A stretch of DNA of 64,000 bases, taken from the NCBI RefSeq assembly GCF_029846115.1, contig NZ_JARVZZ010000001.1:3720001-3784000 (forward strand), in the 5' to 3' direction. Below the pieces are notes generated by a model that saw only the letters and a program-made list of their open reading frames with translations, made no database searches and was not told where the DNA came from. This document shows, piece by piece, positions 1 to 9,507 of this stretch. A program made the translations under genes and the position numbers. This DNA is from Serratia marcescens. Its GTDB lineage: Bacteria > Pseudomonadota > Gammaproteobacteria > Enterobacterales > Enterobacteriaceae. Each line of letters starts with the position of its first letter. The first letter of the stretch is position 1.

Positions 1-565
1 GGCTCAGCATGCTGATGAAATACGGCACCGGCTCGCTCAGCGTCACCTGCAGCGTCTGGTCGTCCAGCGCCTTGACGCCGAGGGTCTGCGGAGGCTTCTT
101 ACCGGTCAGGATGTCGTCGATATTTTCAACTTTGGTGTATTGCAGGTAGCTGGCATAGGGCGAGGCGATTTTCGGATCGGCCAGACGCTGCCAGCTGTAG
201 ACGAAATCTTGCGCGGTCACAGGGCTGCCGTCGCTCCACACCGCGCCGGGACGCAGGTGGAAGGTCCATTGCTGATAATTCTGGTTTTCCCAGCTCGCCG
301 CCGCCGCCGGCACCACATGCCCGTTGGCGTCGGTACTCACCAGCCCTTCCAGCAGGTTAAGAATGATATTGCTTTCCGGTACGCCCTCGACCTTATGCGG
401 ATCCAATGAAGCCACTTCACTGCCGTTGTTGATCACAATATTTTGCTGCTGCGCCAATTGGACGCCGGCCGGAACCTCTGCCGCCAAACTGCTATTTACG
501 GCGCCGGCGCCCAACGCGCCGCTAATCAACAAGGTCAAAGAAGTACGCTTCAGGGTTTGCTGCAT
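1..565 (-). CDS. oppA: Periplasmic oligopeptide-binding protein OppA, N-terminal part
   Basis: The first 188 residues of an ABC-transporter solute-binding protein; the rest lies beyond the left edge. It starts with a Sec signal peptide (MQQTLKRTSLTLLISG..., Ala-rich, cleavage probably near SLAA) and continues with the family hallmark SEVASLDPHKVEG and GVPESNIILNLLEGL, typical of SBP_bac_5 peptide binders. The ATG is preceded by AAGGAG, seven bases upstream. OppA captures di- to penta-peptides in the periplasm and hands them to OppBCDF. The next opp genes would lie to the left of the window. Seen: signal peptide and motifs. Inference: OppA rather than a paralogue such as MppA, from the sequence match and the position upstream of ychE and adhE, as in E. 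coli. Confidence 0.9.
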   Translation of the reverse strand, partial: MQQTLKRTSLTLLISGALGAGAVNSSLAAEVPAGVQLAQQQNIVINNGSEVASLDPHKVEGVPESNIILNLLEGLVSTDANGHVVPAAAASWENQNYQQWTFHLRPGAVWSDGSPVTAQDFVYSWQRLADPKIASPYASYLQYTKVENIDDILTGKKPPQTLGVKALDDQTLQVTLSEPVPYFISMLS

Positions 566-1219
566 AATCGAGGCTCCTTTTCACCGACAAGCACCGCTTA
601 TCGAAGTTTGTGAAGTGTTTATAAGAATTCTAAATAAACGGATACCAGCAAAAATCATTCCCGTTTTTATGGCGCATTTCAGTTAATTGACCACGGGAAA
701 GTTGCTCGGAAATTAGCAGAAGCCAAATTCCATAGCCAATAAATTTTACGAAAATGTTAAGCAATTCTCTTTTATCGCACGAAGCCCGATCCGTCCCCCG
801 AGGTCGGGGCCACAGAAAAGCAAAATCATCACTTTGATTTTAAAGATAAAAAAACAGAAATCATTTCGTTTGAAACCCTCGGCGCAATCTCATCGCCGCA
901 CAAAGAAACATTCAGTTAACAATCCAGCCATTCAAAGAACAAACACCTGCCTATAGTCGGTTAATCACTAATAACACCTGGATGAAAGTGAGACAAGCCC
1001 CACAGAATGATGTGATTAATTTAACAACAGCTTTACCGTTGAACGGGGACAAAATGCGCGGAAATGGGGGAGGAAAAGTGATTGAAATAACGCTTAGCGT
1101 TTTTTTTGCACAGCAACATGAGATTTATGCAACATAAGAGTGCAACCGCATAAATTTTATTCATCCTCTGCACTATAATAATGCGAACCAATAAATAATT
1201 TAAACTTTAAAATTAATTT
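566..1219. other. Intergenic region oppA-ychE
   Basis: About 650 bases without a convincing gene. The right part is AT-rich and A/T-tract rich, which suits a long regulated oppA leader and promoter, but I could not place a confident -35/-10 pair for oppA. A TATAAT hexamer sits at 1174-1179 on the + strand without a good -35 partner. Short reading frames here have no Shine-Dalgarno sequence or recognisable product. Confidence 0.5.
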
Positions 1220-1250
1220 TAGCCGCGCTAACGCGAAAGGTGCGCGGCTA
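1220..1250 (-). terminator. Putative terminator of ychE
   Basis: Inverted repeat TAGCCGCGC (1220-1228) and GCGCGGCTA (1242-1250) just past the ychE stop. Read on the minus strand it is followed by AAAATTAATTTT, a poor U-tract, so the call is moderate. Confidence 0.5.
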
Positions 1251-1261
1251 AACAAAGAGTA

Positions 1262-1906
1262 TTACAACAGGCCGGGGAATATCGCCTTAATGCCGGTAAC
1301 GATAAACTCGATCCCGAGCGCCATCAGCAACAGGCCCATGATTCGGGTGATCACGTTGATGCCGGTCTGCCCAAGCAAACGCACCAACAGCGGCGCGGCG
1401 CGGAACAACAGCCAGCAGCAAAAGGCGAACAAGGCGATAGCCACCGTAAAGCCGAGCAGGCTTTGCCAGTTGTGATAACGTGAACTCCACACGATGGTAG
1501 AACTGATCGCCCCCGGCCCCGCCATCAGCGGCAGCGCTAACGGCACCACGCCGATGCTTTCGCGGATCGCGCTCTCCGATTTCTCCTGTTTGTTCTGTTT
1601 GTCTTCCCCCAGCTTGCCGCTGATCATCGACATGGCGATGGTCACCACCAAAATACCGCCGGCGATGCGGAACGAATCGATAGAGATGCCGAACATCCGC
1701 AAGATCCCTTCGCCCAGAAATAGCGACGTCCACAGAATGATGGCGACCGACAGGTTGGCGGTCAGGTTGGTTTTGTTGCGCCCCGCTTCCGCCTGGTAGC
1801 TGGTCATGCTGATAAACACCGGCAAGATGCCCACCGGGTTGACCAGCGCAAACAGACCGACAAAGAACTTGATAAAGCCGGAAAGATCCAACAGAGATTG
1901 GCCCAC
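1262..1906 (-). CDS. ychE: MarC-family inner-membrane protein YchE
   Basis: Six-helix membrane protein of the MarC/UPF0056 family; function unknown (MarC itself was wrongly linked to antibiotic resistance). Strong similarity to E. coli YchE runs from FIKFFVGLFALVNPVG through GGILVVTIAMSMISGKLGED to MGLLLMALGIEFIVTGIKAIFPGLL. I place the start at a GTG (1904-1906) with GGAG six bases upstream, giving 214 residues, against 215 in E. coli. The frame stays open for 41 more codons up to 2029, but that extension has no family similarity. Neighbours oppA and adhE are as in E. coli. Confidence 0.85.
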   Translation of the reverse strand: MGQSLLDLSGFIKFFVGLFALVNPVGILPVFISMTSYQAEAGRNKTNLTANLSVAIILWTSLFLGEGILRMFGISIDSFRIAGGILVVTIAMSMISGKLGEDKQNKQEKSESAIRESIGVVPLALPLMAGPGAISSTIVWSSRYHNWQSLLGFTVAIALFAFCCWLLFRAAPLLVRLLGQTGINVITRIMGLLLMALGIEFIVTGIKAIFPGLL

Positions 1907-2436
1907 AGATGGCTCCGCGTTAAGTGCTATAAAAGGTGTGCTGCCTATGCGCGCTAATGTAATGGAATTGCCGCGGGTAATCCATCCGGCCAGAGCAGCA
2001 TTTTTGACTGTCAGCAGGTTATGCAACAAAACAAATGTCCTTTGTTAAAGTGATGTGTGGCCTTTTGATTTTTTATGTTGAAAAAAGAGTCTTTGCTCAC
2101 AGTTATCGAGAATGATTCCCAACACCAGCGAGCTGAAAGGTGTCAGCTTGCAGTTTTCATGATTTAGATCACAAATCAACTACCCAACAGTAGGTAAGCT
2201 CTTAGTCGTAGTCAGGGAGTAGAACAAAATCGGCAGCAGCATCGCCGGTTCCTTTCTCCTCACTGCCTGCCCCTCCGGTTGGCGTAGGGTGAAGCTCTTT
2301 AAGCAAATCAGCAGCATGCGCAGAAATAACGCGGGAAAGCCCCGGTATTCGAATCACCGTTTATCCCCGTTACGACTATACTAGTGGCTCGCACGGCTTA
2401 TTTACTGAAAGAGTTTAACATTATCAGGAGAGCATT
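1907..2436. other. ychE-adhE intergenic region
   Basis: About 530 bases holding the divergent promoters of ychE and adhE. It contains a CRP-like site (listed separately) and a long adhE leader. AGGAG precedes the adhE ATG. In E. coli the corresponding leader is long and carries redox (Cra, Fnr, Fis) control; I could not place those sites here. No gene seen. Confidence 0.5.
2158..2173. promoter_or_regulatory. CRP-like site upstream of adhE
   Basis: CATGATTTAGATCACA; read on the other strand TGTGATCTAAATCATG, matching the TGTGA-N6-TCACA consensus in all but the last two positions. It lies about 265 bases before the adhE ATG and 250 before the ychE start, so either gene could be the target. Confidence 0.5.
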
Positions 2437-5109
2437 ATGGCTGTAACGAATGTCGCTGAACTGAACGAGCTTGTCGCACGTGTCAAAAAAGCCCAGCGCG
2501 AATATGCCAACTTCACTCAAGAGCAGGTGGATAAAATCTTCCGCGCTGCCGCCCTCGCCGCTGCTGATGCCCGTATCCCGTTGGCCAAAATGGCCGTGGA
2601 AGAATCCGGAATGGGTATCATCGAAGACAAAGTGATCAAAAACCACTTCGCTTCCGAGTACATCTACAACGCCTATAAAGATGAAAAAACCTGTGGCATC
2701 CTGTCTGAAGATGACACCTTCGGTACCATCACCATCGCCGAACCTATCGGCCTGATTTGCGGTATCGTTCCTACCACCAACCCAACTTCTACCGCGATCT
2801 TCAAAGCGCTGATCAGCCTGAAAACCCGTAACGGCATCATCTTCTCGCCGCACCCGCGTGCGAAGAATGCCACCAATAAAGCCGCCGATATCGTGCTGCA
2901 GGCCGCTATCGCCGCCGGCGCGCCGAAAGACATCATCGGTTGGATCGACCAACCGACCGTCGAGCTGTCCAACCAGCTGATGCACCACCCGGACATCAAC
3001 CTGATCCTGGCCACCGGTGGCCCGGGCATGGTGAAGGCTGCCTACAGCTCCGGCAAGCCGGCCATCGGCGTCGGTGCCGGTAATACGCCAGTGGTGGTAG
3101 ACGAAACCGCAGACATCAAGCGCGTGGTCGCCTCTATCCTGATGTCCAAAACCTTCGACAGCGGCGTTATCTGCGCTTCCGAACAGTCGGTTATCGTCGT
3201 CGACTCTATTTATGATGCGGTACGCGAACGCTTCGCTTCCCACGGCGGCTATCTGCTGCAGGGTAAAGAACTGAAAGCGGTTCAGGACATCATCCTGAAA
3301 AACGGCGGCCTGAACGCGGCCATCGTCGGCCAATCCGCACCGAAAATCGCCGAGATGGCAGGCATCAAAGTGCCGGCCAACACCAAAGTGCTGATCGGCG
3401 AAGTGAAGCTGGTCGACGAGTCCGAACCTTTCGCCCATGAAAAACTGTCGCCTACCCTGGCGATGTACCGTGCCAAAGACTTCGAAGACGCCGTCGCCAA
3501 AGCTGAAAAACTGGTCGCCATGGGCGGTATCGGCCACACCTCCTGCCTGTATACCGACCAGGACAACCAAACGGCTCGCATCGCCTACTTCGGCGATAAA
3601 ATGAAAACGGCTCGCATCCTGATCAACACCCCGGCGTCTCAGGGCGGTATCGGCGACCTGTATAACTTCAAACTCGCGCCTTCGCTGACGCTGGGTTGCG
3701 GCTCCTGGGGTGGTAACTCCATCTCTGAAAACGTCGGACCTAAACACCTGATCAACAAGAAAACTGTAGCGAAGCGAGCAGAAAACATGTTGTGGCATAA
3801 ACTTCCGAAATCGATCTACTTCCGCCGGGGCTCGCTGCCTATCGCGCTGGAAGAAGTGGCGACCGACGGGGCGAAACGCGCCTTCATCGTGACCGACCGT
3901 TTCCTGTTCAACAACGGCTATGCCGACCAGATCACCAAGGTTCTGAAGTCTCACGGCATCGAAACCGAAGTGTTCTTCGAAGTGGAAGCCGACCCGACGC
4001 TGAGCATCGTGCGCAAGGGCGCAGAGCAGATGAACTCCTTCAAACCGGACGTCATCATCGCGCTGGGCGGCGGCTCGCCGATGGACGCCGCGAAAATCAT
4101 GTGGGTGCTGTACGAACATCCTGAAACCCACTTCGAGGATCTGGCGCTGCGCTTCATGGACATCCGCAAGCGTATCTACAAGTTCCCGAAAATGGGCGTG
4201 AAAGCGAAAATGATCGCCATCACCACCACGTCAGGCACCGGTTCGGAAGTCACGCCGTTTGCCGTCGTAACCGACGACACCACCGGACAGAAATACCCGC
4301 TGGCCGACTATGCGCTGACCCCGGACATGGCAATTGTTGATGCCAACCTGGTGATGAACATGCCGAAATCCCTGTGCGCCTTCGGCGGTCTGGATGCGGT
4401 CACCCACGCGCTGGAAGCCTACGTCTCGGTGCTGGCGAACGAATACTCCGACGGCCAGGCGCTGCAGGCGCTGAAACTGTTGAAAGAGTATCTGCCGGCC
4501 AGCTATAAAGAAGGCGCGAAAAATCCGGTTGCCCGCGAACGCGTGCACAACGCCGCCACCATTGCCGGTATCGCTTTCGCCAACGCCTTCCTCGGGGTTT
4601 GTCACTCCATGGCGCACAAGCTGGGTTCGGAGTTCCACATTCCGCATGGCCTGGCCAACGCGATGCTGATTTCCAACGTCATTCGCTACAACGCGAACGA
4701 CAATCCGACCAAGCAGACGGCCTTCAGCCAGTACGACCGCCCTCAGGCGCGCCGCCGCTACGCTGAAATCGCCGACCACCTCGGCCTGAGCGCACCGGGC
4801 GACCGCACTGCGCAGAAGATTGAGAAACTGCTGGCCTGGCTGGACGAGCTGAAAACCGAGTTGGGCATCCCAACCTCCATCCGTGAGGCGGGTGTGCAGG
4901 AAGCGGACTTCCTGGCGAAAGTCGACAAGCTGTCGGAAGACGCGTTCGACGACCAATGCACCGGCGCCAACCCGCGCTATCCGCTGATTGCCGAGCTGAA
5001 GCAAATCATGCTGGATACCTTCTACGGCCGCGAATTCAGCGAAGCGGTCGAAGAGGAAGCGGCGGCTCCGGCTGCCGCCAAAGCCGCGGTAAAGAAGCCC
5101 AAGAAATAA
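2437..5109 (+). CDS. adhE: Bifunctional acetaldehyde-CoA/alcohol dehydrogenase AdhE
   Basis: 890-residue fermentative enzyme that reduces acetyl-CoA to acetaldehyde and then to ethanol with NADH. Residues 1-440 are a CoA-acylating aldehyde dehydrogenase domain with the catalytic cysteine in GVICASEQ. Residues about 450-870 are an iron-dependent alcohol dehydrogenase with GGGSPMDAAK, GGLDAVTHALEAY and the metal-binding histidines in HSMAHKLGSEFHIPHG. The length matches E. coli AdhE (891). Fused AdhE assembles into spirosomes and the C-terminal tail is Ala/Lys rich as usual. The start follows AGGAG. Codon use is strongly biased, as expected for a highly expressed gene. A clean terminator follows. 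Confidence 0.98.
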   Translation: MAVTNVAELNELVARVKKAQREYANFTQEQVDKIFRAAALAAADARIPLAKMAVEESGMGIIEDKVIKNHFASEYIYNAYKDEKTCGILSEDDTFGTITIAEPIGLICGIVPTTNPTSTAIFKALISLKTRNGIIFSPHPRAKNATNKAADIVLQAAIAAGAPKDIIGWIDQPTVELSNQLMHHPDINLILATGGPGMVKAAYSSGKPAIGVGAGNTPVVVDETADIKRVVASILMSKTFDSGVICASEQSVIVVDSIYDAVRERFASHGGYLLQGKELKAVQDIILKNGGLNAAIVGQSAPKIAEMAGIKVPANTKVLIGEVKLVDESEPFAHEKLSPTLAMYRAKDFEDAVAKAEKLVAMGGIGHTSCLYTDQDNQTARIAYFGDKMKTARILINTPASQGGIGDLYNFKLAPSLTLGCGSWGGNSISENVGPKHLINKKTVAKRAENMLWHKLPKSIYFRRGSLPIALEEVATDGAKRAFIVTDRFLFNNGYADQITKVLKSHGIETEVFFEVEADPTLSIVRKGAEQMNSFKPDVIIALGGGSPMDAAKIMWVLYEHPETHFEDLALRFMDIRKRIYKFPKMGVKAKMIAITTTSGTGSEVTPFAVVTDDTTGQKYPLADYALTPDMAIVDANLVMNMPKSLCAFGGLDAVTHALEAYVSVLANEYSDGQALQALKLLKEYLPASYKEGAKNPVARERVHNAATIAGIAFANAFLGVCHSMAHKLGSEFHIPHGLANAMLISNVIRYNANDNPTKQTAFSQYDRPQARRRYAEIADHLGLSAPGDRTAQKIEKLLAWLDELKTELGIPTSIREAGVQEADFLAKVDKLSEDAFDDQCTGANPRYPLIAELKQIMLDTFYGREFSEAVEEEAAAPAAAKAAVKKPKK

Positions 5110-5133
5110 CGGTTCCGTGAACCGATAAAAAAA

Positions 5134-5149
5134 CCCGCCAAACGGCGGG
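5134..5149 (+). terminator. Rho-independent terminator of adhE
   Basis: Stem CCCGCC/GGCGGG with loop AAAC, flanked by an A-run on the left and TTTTTTATT on the right, 24 bases after the adhE stop. Confidence 0.9.
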
Positions 5150-5186
5150 TTTTTTATTGCGCCTGCGGCGCTGCATTTCGACTCAT

Positions 5187-5218
5187 GCCGCCAAAACGCC
5201 CCAGCGGGCTTTGGCGGC
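5187..5218. terminator. Hairpin between convergent adhE and tdk
   Basis: Nine-base stem GCCGCCAAA (5187-5195) and TTTGGCGGC (5210-5218), followed on the + strand by GTTTTC. It sits just past the tdk stop and may act as a second adhE terminator or a block to read-through from either side. Confidence 0.5.
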
Positions 5219-5228
5219 GTTTTCTCCC

Positions 5229-5813
5229 CTACTCCAGGGAGTGAATCGCCTCTTTATAATGTTTGCGGCAGACAGAGACATAGCTCTCGTTACCGCCAAT
5301 CACCACCTGCTCACCGGCATGCATCGCTTTGCCATTCTCGTCCAACCGCAACACCATATTGGCTTTGCGCCCACAGTGACAGATGGTTTTCAATTCCACC
5401 AGCTTATCGGCCCAGGCCAGCAAATATTGGCTGCCGATGAACAACTCACCGAGAAAATCGGTACGCAGGCCGTAGCACAATACGGGAATGTCCAGTTGGT
5501 CCACCACATCGCACAATTGCTCAACCTGCGCCTTGGTCAGGAACTGGCTTTCATCCAGCAGCACACAATGCACCGGCTGCTGTTGATGCTCTTGCTGAAT
5601 CATGGCGTATAGCATCGAGTCGTTGTTATAGAGCTGGGCCTGCGAGGATAAACCGATGCGCGAGCTGACTTTACCCACGCCAAAACGGTGATCGATCTCC
5701 GCGGTGAACACCAGCGTGCGCATACCACGTTCTTGATAGTTATATGAAGACTGTAGCAACGCGGTGGACTTGCCGGCATTCATCGCAGAGTAATAAAAAT
5801 AAAGTTGAGCCAT
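5229..5813 (-). CDS. tdk: Thymidine kinase
   Basis: 194-residue type II (TK1-like) thymidine kinase, which phosphorylates thymidine with ATP in the salvage pathway. Visible: the Walker A loop near the start (SAMNAGKST), the Walker B-like DESQFL and [11 protein letters not shown] segments, and the zinc-site cysteines in the C-terminal lasso domain (CHCGRKA and VCRKHY). The length fits the family (about 200). It converges with adhE and is divergent from hns, as in E. coli. Confidence 0.96.
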   Translation of the reverse strand: MAQLYFYYSAMNAGKSTALLQSSYNYQERGMRTLVFTAEIDHRFGVGKVSSRIGLSSQAQLYNNDSMLYAMIQQEHQQQPVHCVLLDESQFLTKAQVEQLCDVVDQLDIPVLCYGLRTDFLGELFIGSQYLLAWADKLVELKTICHCGRKANMVLRLDENGKAMHAGEQVVIGGNESYVSVCRKHYKEAIHSLE

Positions 5814-6512
5814 GGCCCCGCAACTCCGATGGTATAAGAAATATTCAAATGTTGATTAGGACGGCAAGTGTACCATAAGCCGCCCCCCGGCTCAGCCCAA
5901 AGCGAACGAATATTGCGTTCGCGGTAATAATGCGCTTTCAAGCGAAACATATCGTTCTGTCGGCCCGTTCTTTTTACAGCTATTTACAGGATAATGTATG
6001 CCTGTCATCACTATTAATTCTTGCTAATGGTTAACCGCGATCATTTGCCCATTAATGCATAGTCACCCTTTCACCGCGGCAGGTGCCGCAGCCGCAGCGG
6101 TGCGCTAGTCTATTATACACGGGGCCAACACAGGGCATTTAATCACCTTCGCTGTCCCCGACGTTTACTGACGCAATCTTTACCTATATACCCCTATTGT
6201 TTACAATGTCTGCCTTGCCATGACGTGATTAAGCCCACAGAACCCATTGTAATATTGATATAAATTACGTCGATAACTTATCGATGAAAGCCTTGCGACG
6301 CGCGCCTTTTAAAGCATGCCTGCTGAAATTTTGACTTAAGTGCAGCGAGGGTAATAGTTAACAGCCCTTCCTATATTAGTCGGACAGATCCGATTAACGG
6401 TTTTTTAAAAGGTAAATTTGAGTATTCAAGTCAATTTGGCTATTGCAGAAAAGAAAATAGCACTCTATTATTATCGAGACGCCCCCCACCAATATAATTT
6501 GAGACTAGGACA
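5814..6512. other. tdk-hns intergenic region
   Basis: About 700 bases with no credible gene. The last 250 bases before hns are AT-rich with phased A/T tracts, suggesting curved DNA and fitting the known autoregulation of hns. The final leader segment before the hns ATG (GAGACTAGGACAATG) supplies the AGGA ribosome-binding site. Confidence 0.5.
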
Positions 6513-6920
6513 ATGAGCGAAGCATTAAAGATTTTGAACAACATCCGTACTCTGCGCGCCCAGGCAAGAGAATGCACACTGGAAACGCTGGAAGAAATGC
6601 TCGAGAAACTGGAAGTTGTTGTGAACGAACGTCGCGAAGAAGACAGCCAGGCTCAAGCAGAAATCGAAGAACGCACCCGTAAACTGCAGCAATACCGCGA
6701 AATGCTGATTGCTGACGGTATCGATCCGAATGAACTGCTGCAAACCATGGCTGCCAACAAGGCTGCCGGTAAAGCAAAACGTGCAGCACGTCCTGCTAAA
6801 TACCAATATAAAGACGAAAACGGCGAGCTGAAAACCTGGACCGGCCAAGGCCGTACTCCTGCGGTGATTAAGAAAGCTATCGAAGAGCAAGGTAAATCTC
6901 TGGATGATTTCCTGCTGTAA
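6513..6920 (+). CDS. hns: Histone-like nucleoid-structuring protein H-NS
   Basis: 135-residue nucleoid protein that binds and silences AT-rich, often horizontally acquired, DNA. The N-terminal half (about 1-65) is the coiled-coil oligomerisation region ([18 protein letters not shown]), followed by a linker and the C-terminal DNA-binding domain with the AT-hook-like loop TWTGQGRTP. Length and sequence match enterobacterial H-NS. It is a single gene with its own terminator, next to tdk and the galU block as in E. coli. Likely autoregulated. Confidence 0.98.
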   Translation: MSEALKILNNIRTLRAQARECTLETLEEMLEKLEVVVNERREEDSQAQAEIEERTRKLQQYREMLIADGIDPNELLQTMAANKAAGKAKRAARPAKYQYKDENGELKTWTGQGRTPAVIKKAIEEQGKSLDDFLL

Positions 6921-6940
6921 TAGCGATTCAGCCCGTATCT

Positions 6941-6967
6941 GAAAGGCTCCCTACGGGGGGCCTTTTC
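6941..6967 (+). terminator. Rho-independent terminator of hns
   Basis: Eleven-base stem from GAAAGGCTCCC (6941-6951), tetraloop TACG, closing with GGGGGCCTTTT; T-rich tail TTTTCATTTT. Confidence 0.9.
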
Positions 6968-7062
6968 ATTTTAAAGCTTATAGCCGTGCTCCGCCTCATC
7001 CCTTTCCTTTTAGTAAATATCCTAATTCGCATTTTCCTCCTTGCATGAAGTTCCAGCGAAAA

Positions 7063-7083
7063 AAAGGGCCCTAAGGCCCCTTT
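7063..7083 (-). terminator. Terminator of the ugd/epimerase unit
   Basis: AAAGGGCCC (7063-7071), loop TAA, GGCCCCTTT (7075-7083). On the minus strand it ends in a run of seven T, about 20 bases past the epimerase stop. Confidence 0.8.
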
Positions 7084-7103
7084 ATCGCATATACCTCGTT
7101 CAA

Positions 7104-8114
7104 TTATTGAACCCGGTAGAATGCCTTATACCAATCAACAAAGCGCTTCACACCCTCTTCAACGCTGGTTTCCGGCTTAAAACCAATGTCACGATAAAGC
7201 TCTGCGGTATCCGCGCTGGTATCCATCACGTCGCCAGGTTGCATCGGCAGCATATTCTTGCGGGCAGTTACCCCCAAAGCCTGCTCCAACGCCGTGATAT
7301 ATTCCATCAGTTTAACGGGGGTGTTATTGCCGATATTATAAACATGATACGGCGCGGAACTGGTCGCCGGCGATCCCTGTTCAACGGTCCATGACGGATC
7401 AGCCTGCGGAATAACCGCCTGCAGCCGCACAATCGCCTCGGTGATATCATCGATGTAAGTAAAGTCGCGGTGCATTTCACCGTGGTTATATACATCGATA
7501 CTCTCCCCCGCCAATATGGCCTTGGTAAACTTGAACAGCGCCATATCCGGACGCCCCCAAGGACCATATACGGTAAAGAAGCGTAGCCCCGTCGTCGGGA
7601 GACCGTATAAATGCGAATAGCTGTGTGACATCAGCTCATTGGCTTTTTTGGTGGCCGCATACAGTGACACAGGGTGGTCGACAGAATCTTCGGTAGCAAA
7701 CGGCAGCTTACGATTGAGGCCATAAACAGAGCTGGAGGAAGCGTAAAGTAAATGCTCGACCTTATTATGACGGCAGCCTTCCAGAACGTTCAAATGGCCG
7801 ATCAGATTGGCGTCCGCATAAGCCAACGGGTTAACCAGCGAATATCGCACGCCGGCTTGTGCACCCAAATGAATGACTCGTTGGAACTGATGCTCGGCGA
7901 ACAATGCCGCCATACCTTCACGATCGGCCAAATCCAGCTTGATGAAGCGGAATCCCGGCTTATCCGCCAGCCTGTCCAGACGGGCCATTTTCAGGCCCAC
8001 GTCATAATAGTCATTCAGGTTATCGATGCCGACAACCTGATGCCCGGCGGTCAACAAACGCTCTGCAACGTGATAACCAATAAACCCTGCGGCGCCTGTA
8101 ACCAGGAATTTCAT
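7104..8114 (-). CDS. NAD-dependent UDP-glucuronate/galacturonate 4-epimerase (Uge/WbnF type)
   Basis: 336-residue short-chain dehydrogenase/reductase of the extended type. Visible: the NAD-binding TGAAGFIGYHVAERLL at the start, the catalytic SSSSVYG and the YAATKKANE (Tyr-x3-Lys), and FFTVYGPWGRPDMA. These segments resemble proteins that interconvert UDP-glucuronate and UDP-galacturonate (Klebsiella Uge, E. coli WbnF). I start at ATG 8114, five bases after AAGGAG; an in-frame GTG six bases upstream overlaps the ribosome-binding site. It lies nine bases downstream of ugd, whose product UDP-glucuronate would be its substrate, so the pair probably feeds galacturonate to LPS core or capsule. Exact sugar specificity is inferred. 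Confidence 0.88.
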   Translation of the reverse strand: MKFLVTGAAGFIGYHVAERLLTAGHQVVGIDNLNDYYDVGLKMARLDRLADKPGFRFIKLDLADREGMAALFAEHQFQRVIHLGAQAGVRYSLVNPLAYADANLIGHLNVLEGCRHNKVEHLLYASSSSVYGLNRKLPFATEDSVDHPVSLYAATKKANELMSHSYSHLYGLPTTGLRFFTVYGPWGRPDMALFKFTKAILAGESIDVYNHGEMHRDFTYIDDITEAIVRLQAVIPQADPSWTVEQGSPATSSAPYHVYNIGNNTPVKLMEYITALEQALGVTARKNMLPMQPGDVMDTSADTAELYRDIGFKPETSVEEGVKRFVDWYKAFYRVQ

Positions 8115-8123
8115 GCCCACTCC

Positions 8124-9467
8124 TTAAATAACCGGTTTAATCGAGGCACCGCGGCCAATCGCATAGTAGGTAAAGCCACGATTCGCCAAACGCTCCGGAT
8201 CGTACAGGTTACGTCCATCGAAGATCACCGGCTGTTTCAACGCACTCTTGATCACGTCGAAGTCCGGCGCGCGGAAATTCTGCCATTCGGTGCAGATCAC
8301 CAGAGCATCGGCGCCATGCAACGCAGCCTCTTTGGTCCCCATCAGCTTCAGATCGTCACGCTGGCCATAGATGCGCTGAACTTCGTTCATCGCTTCCGGA
8401 TCGTAGGCTTGAACGGTGGCGCCGGCAGCCCACAGATGTTCCATCAGCACGCGGCTGGACGCTTCACGCATGTCATCGGTATTCGGCTTAAACGCCAGCC
8501 CCCACAGCGCGAAGGTTTTGCCCTTCAAATCGCTGCCGAAATAGTCTTTGATAAAGCTGCTCAGCTTGTCTTTCTGTTGATAGTTGACCTGCTCTACCGC
8601 CTGCAACAGCTTCGGTTGGTAACCGATCTGCTCCGCCGTGCGGATCAAGGCCTGGACATCTTTCGGGAAGCAAGAACCACCGTAGCCGCAGCCAGGATAG
8701 ATGAAGTGATAACCGATACGTGAATCGGAACCGATGCCCTGGCGCACTTTCTCGATGTCCGCGCCCAGCATTTCCGCCAGGTTGGACATTTCGTTCATAA
8801 AGCTGATTTTGGTCGCCAGCATGCAGTTGGCGGCATATTTGGTCAGCTCCGCGCTGCGGATATCCATCATGATCATACGATCGTGATTGCGGTTAAACGG
8901 CTCGTACAGTTCGCGAATCGGTTCGATTACCTCTTTATTATCGGTACCGATCACGATGCGCTCGGGGCGCATGCAGTCAGCCACCGCAGCGCCCTCCTTC
9001 AGGAATTCCGGGTTGGACACCACGTCGAACGCCACGTTGCTGCCGCGTTTCGCCAGCGTTTCCGCCATCACCTGACGCACCTTGTCAGCCGTACCGACCG
9101 GCACAGTAGATTTGTCGATCACCACTTTGCGATCGGTCATGTGCTCAGCGATGGTGCGCGCCACCGCGGTGACATATTTAAGATCGGCGGAACCGTCCTC
9201 ATCCGGCGGCGTGCCGACGGCGATAAACTGGATATTCCCGTGCGCCACACCCGCTTTGGCATCGGTGGTGAAATGCAGGCGCCCAGCCTCATAGTTTTGC
9301 TGTACCAGCGGCGTCAGGCCCGGTTCAAAAATCGGGATATTCCCTTTTTTCAGGTTTTCGACTTTTCGCTCATCAACATCAATGCACATAACGTCATGGC
9401 CAACTTCAGCCAGCACGGCGGCCTGTACCAGCCCCACATAACCAATACCAAAAACTGTTACTTTCAT
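8124..9467 (-). CDS. ugd: UDP-glucose 6-dehydrogenase
   Basis: 447-residue enzyme that oxidises UDP-glucose to UDP-glucuronate with two NAD+. The N-terminal Rossmann motif is [18 protein letters not shown]. The active-site cysteine is in the segment [18 protein letters not shown], and the C-terminal UDP-binding domain has [17 protein letters not shown]. Product use: Ara4N lipid A modification, capsule and galacturonate through the next gene. It sits between galU (40 bases upstream) and the epimerase, all leftward, making a UDP-glucose to UDP-glucuronate to UDP-galacturonate pathway. Confidence 0.96.
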   Translation of the reverse strand: MKVTVFGIGYVGLVQAAVLAEVGHDVMCIDVDERKVENLKKGNIPIFEPGLTPLVQQNYEAGRLHFTTDAKAGVAHGNIQFIAVGTPPDEDGSADLKYVTAVARTIAEHMTDRKVVIDKSTVPVGTADKVRQVMAETLAKRGSNVAFDVVSNPEFLKEGAAVADCMRPERIVIGTDNKEVIEPIRELYEPFNRNHDRMIMMDIRSAELTKYAANCMLATKISFMNEMSNLAEMLGADIEKVRQGIGSDSRIGYHFIYPGCGYGGSCFPKDVQALIRTAEQIGYQPKLLQAVEQVNYQQKDKLSSFIKDYFGSDLKGKTFALWGLAFKPNTDDMREASSRVLMEHLWAAGATVQAYDPEAMNEVQRIYGQRDDLKLMGTKEAALHGADALVICTEWQNFRAPDFDVIKSALKQPVIFDGRNLYDPERLANRGFTYYAIGRGASIKPVI

Positions 9468-9507
9468 GTGAAAATCCTAGTTTTTCAAATTAAGACGAAA
9501 GATCAAA

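Noticed and set aside
2398..4131. 577-codon minus-strand frame opposite adhE
   Set aside because: Shadow of the strongly codon-biased adhE gene; Phe/Asp/Gly/Arg-rich composition without domain logic. Similar long antisense frames opposite gapA, yeaG, nhaB and the MFS gene are rejected for the same reason.
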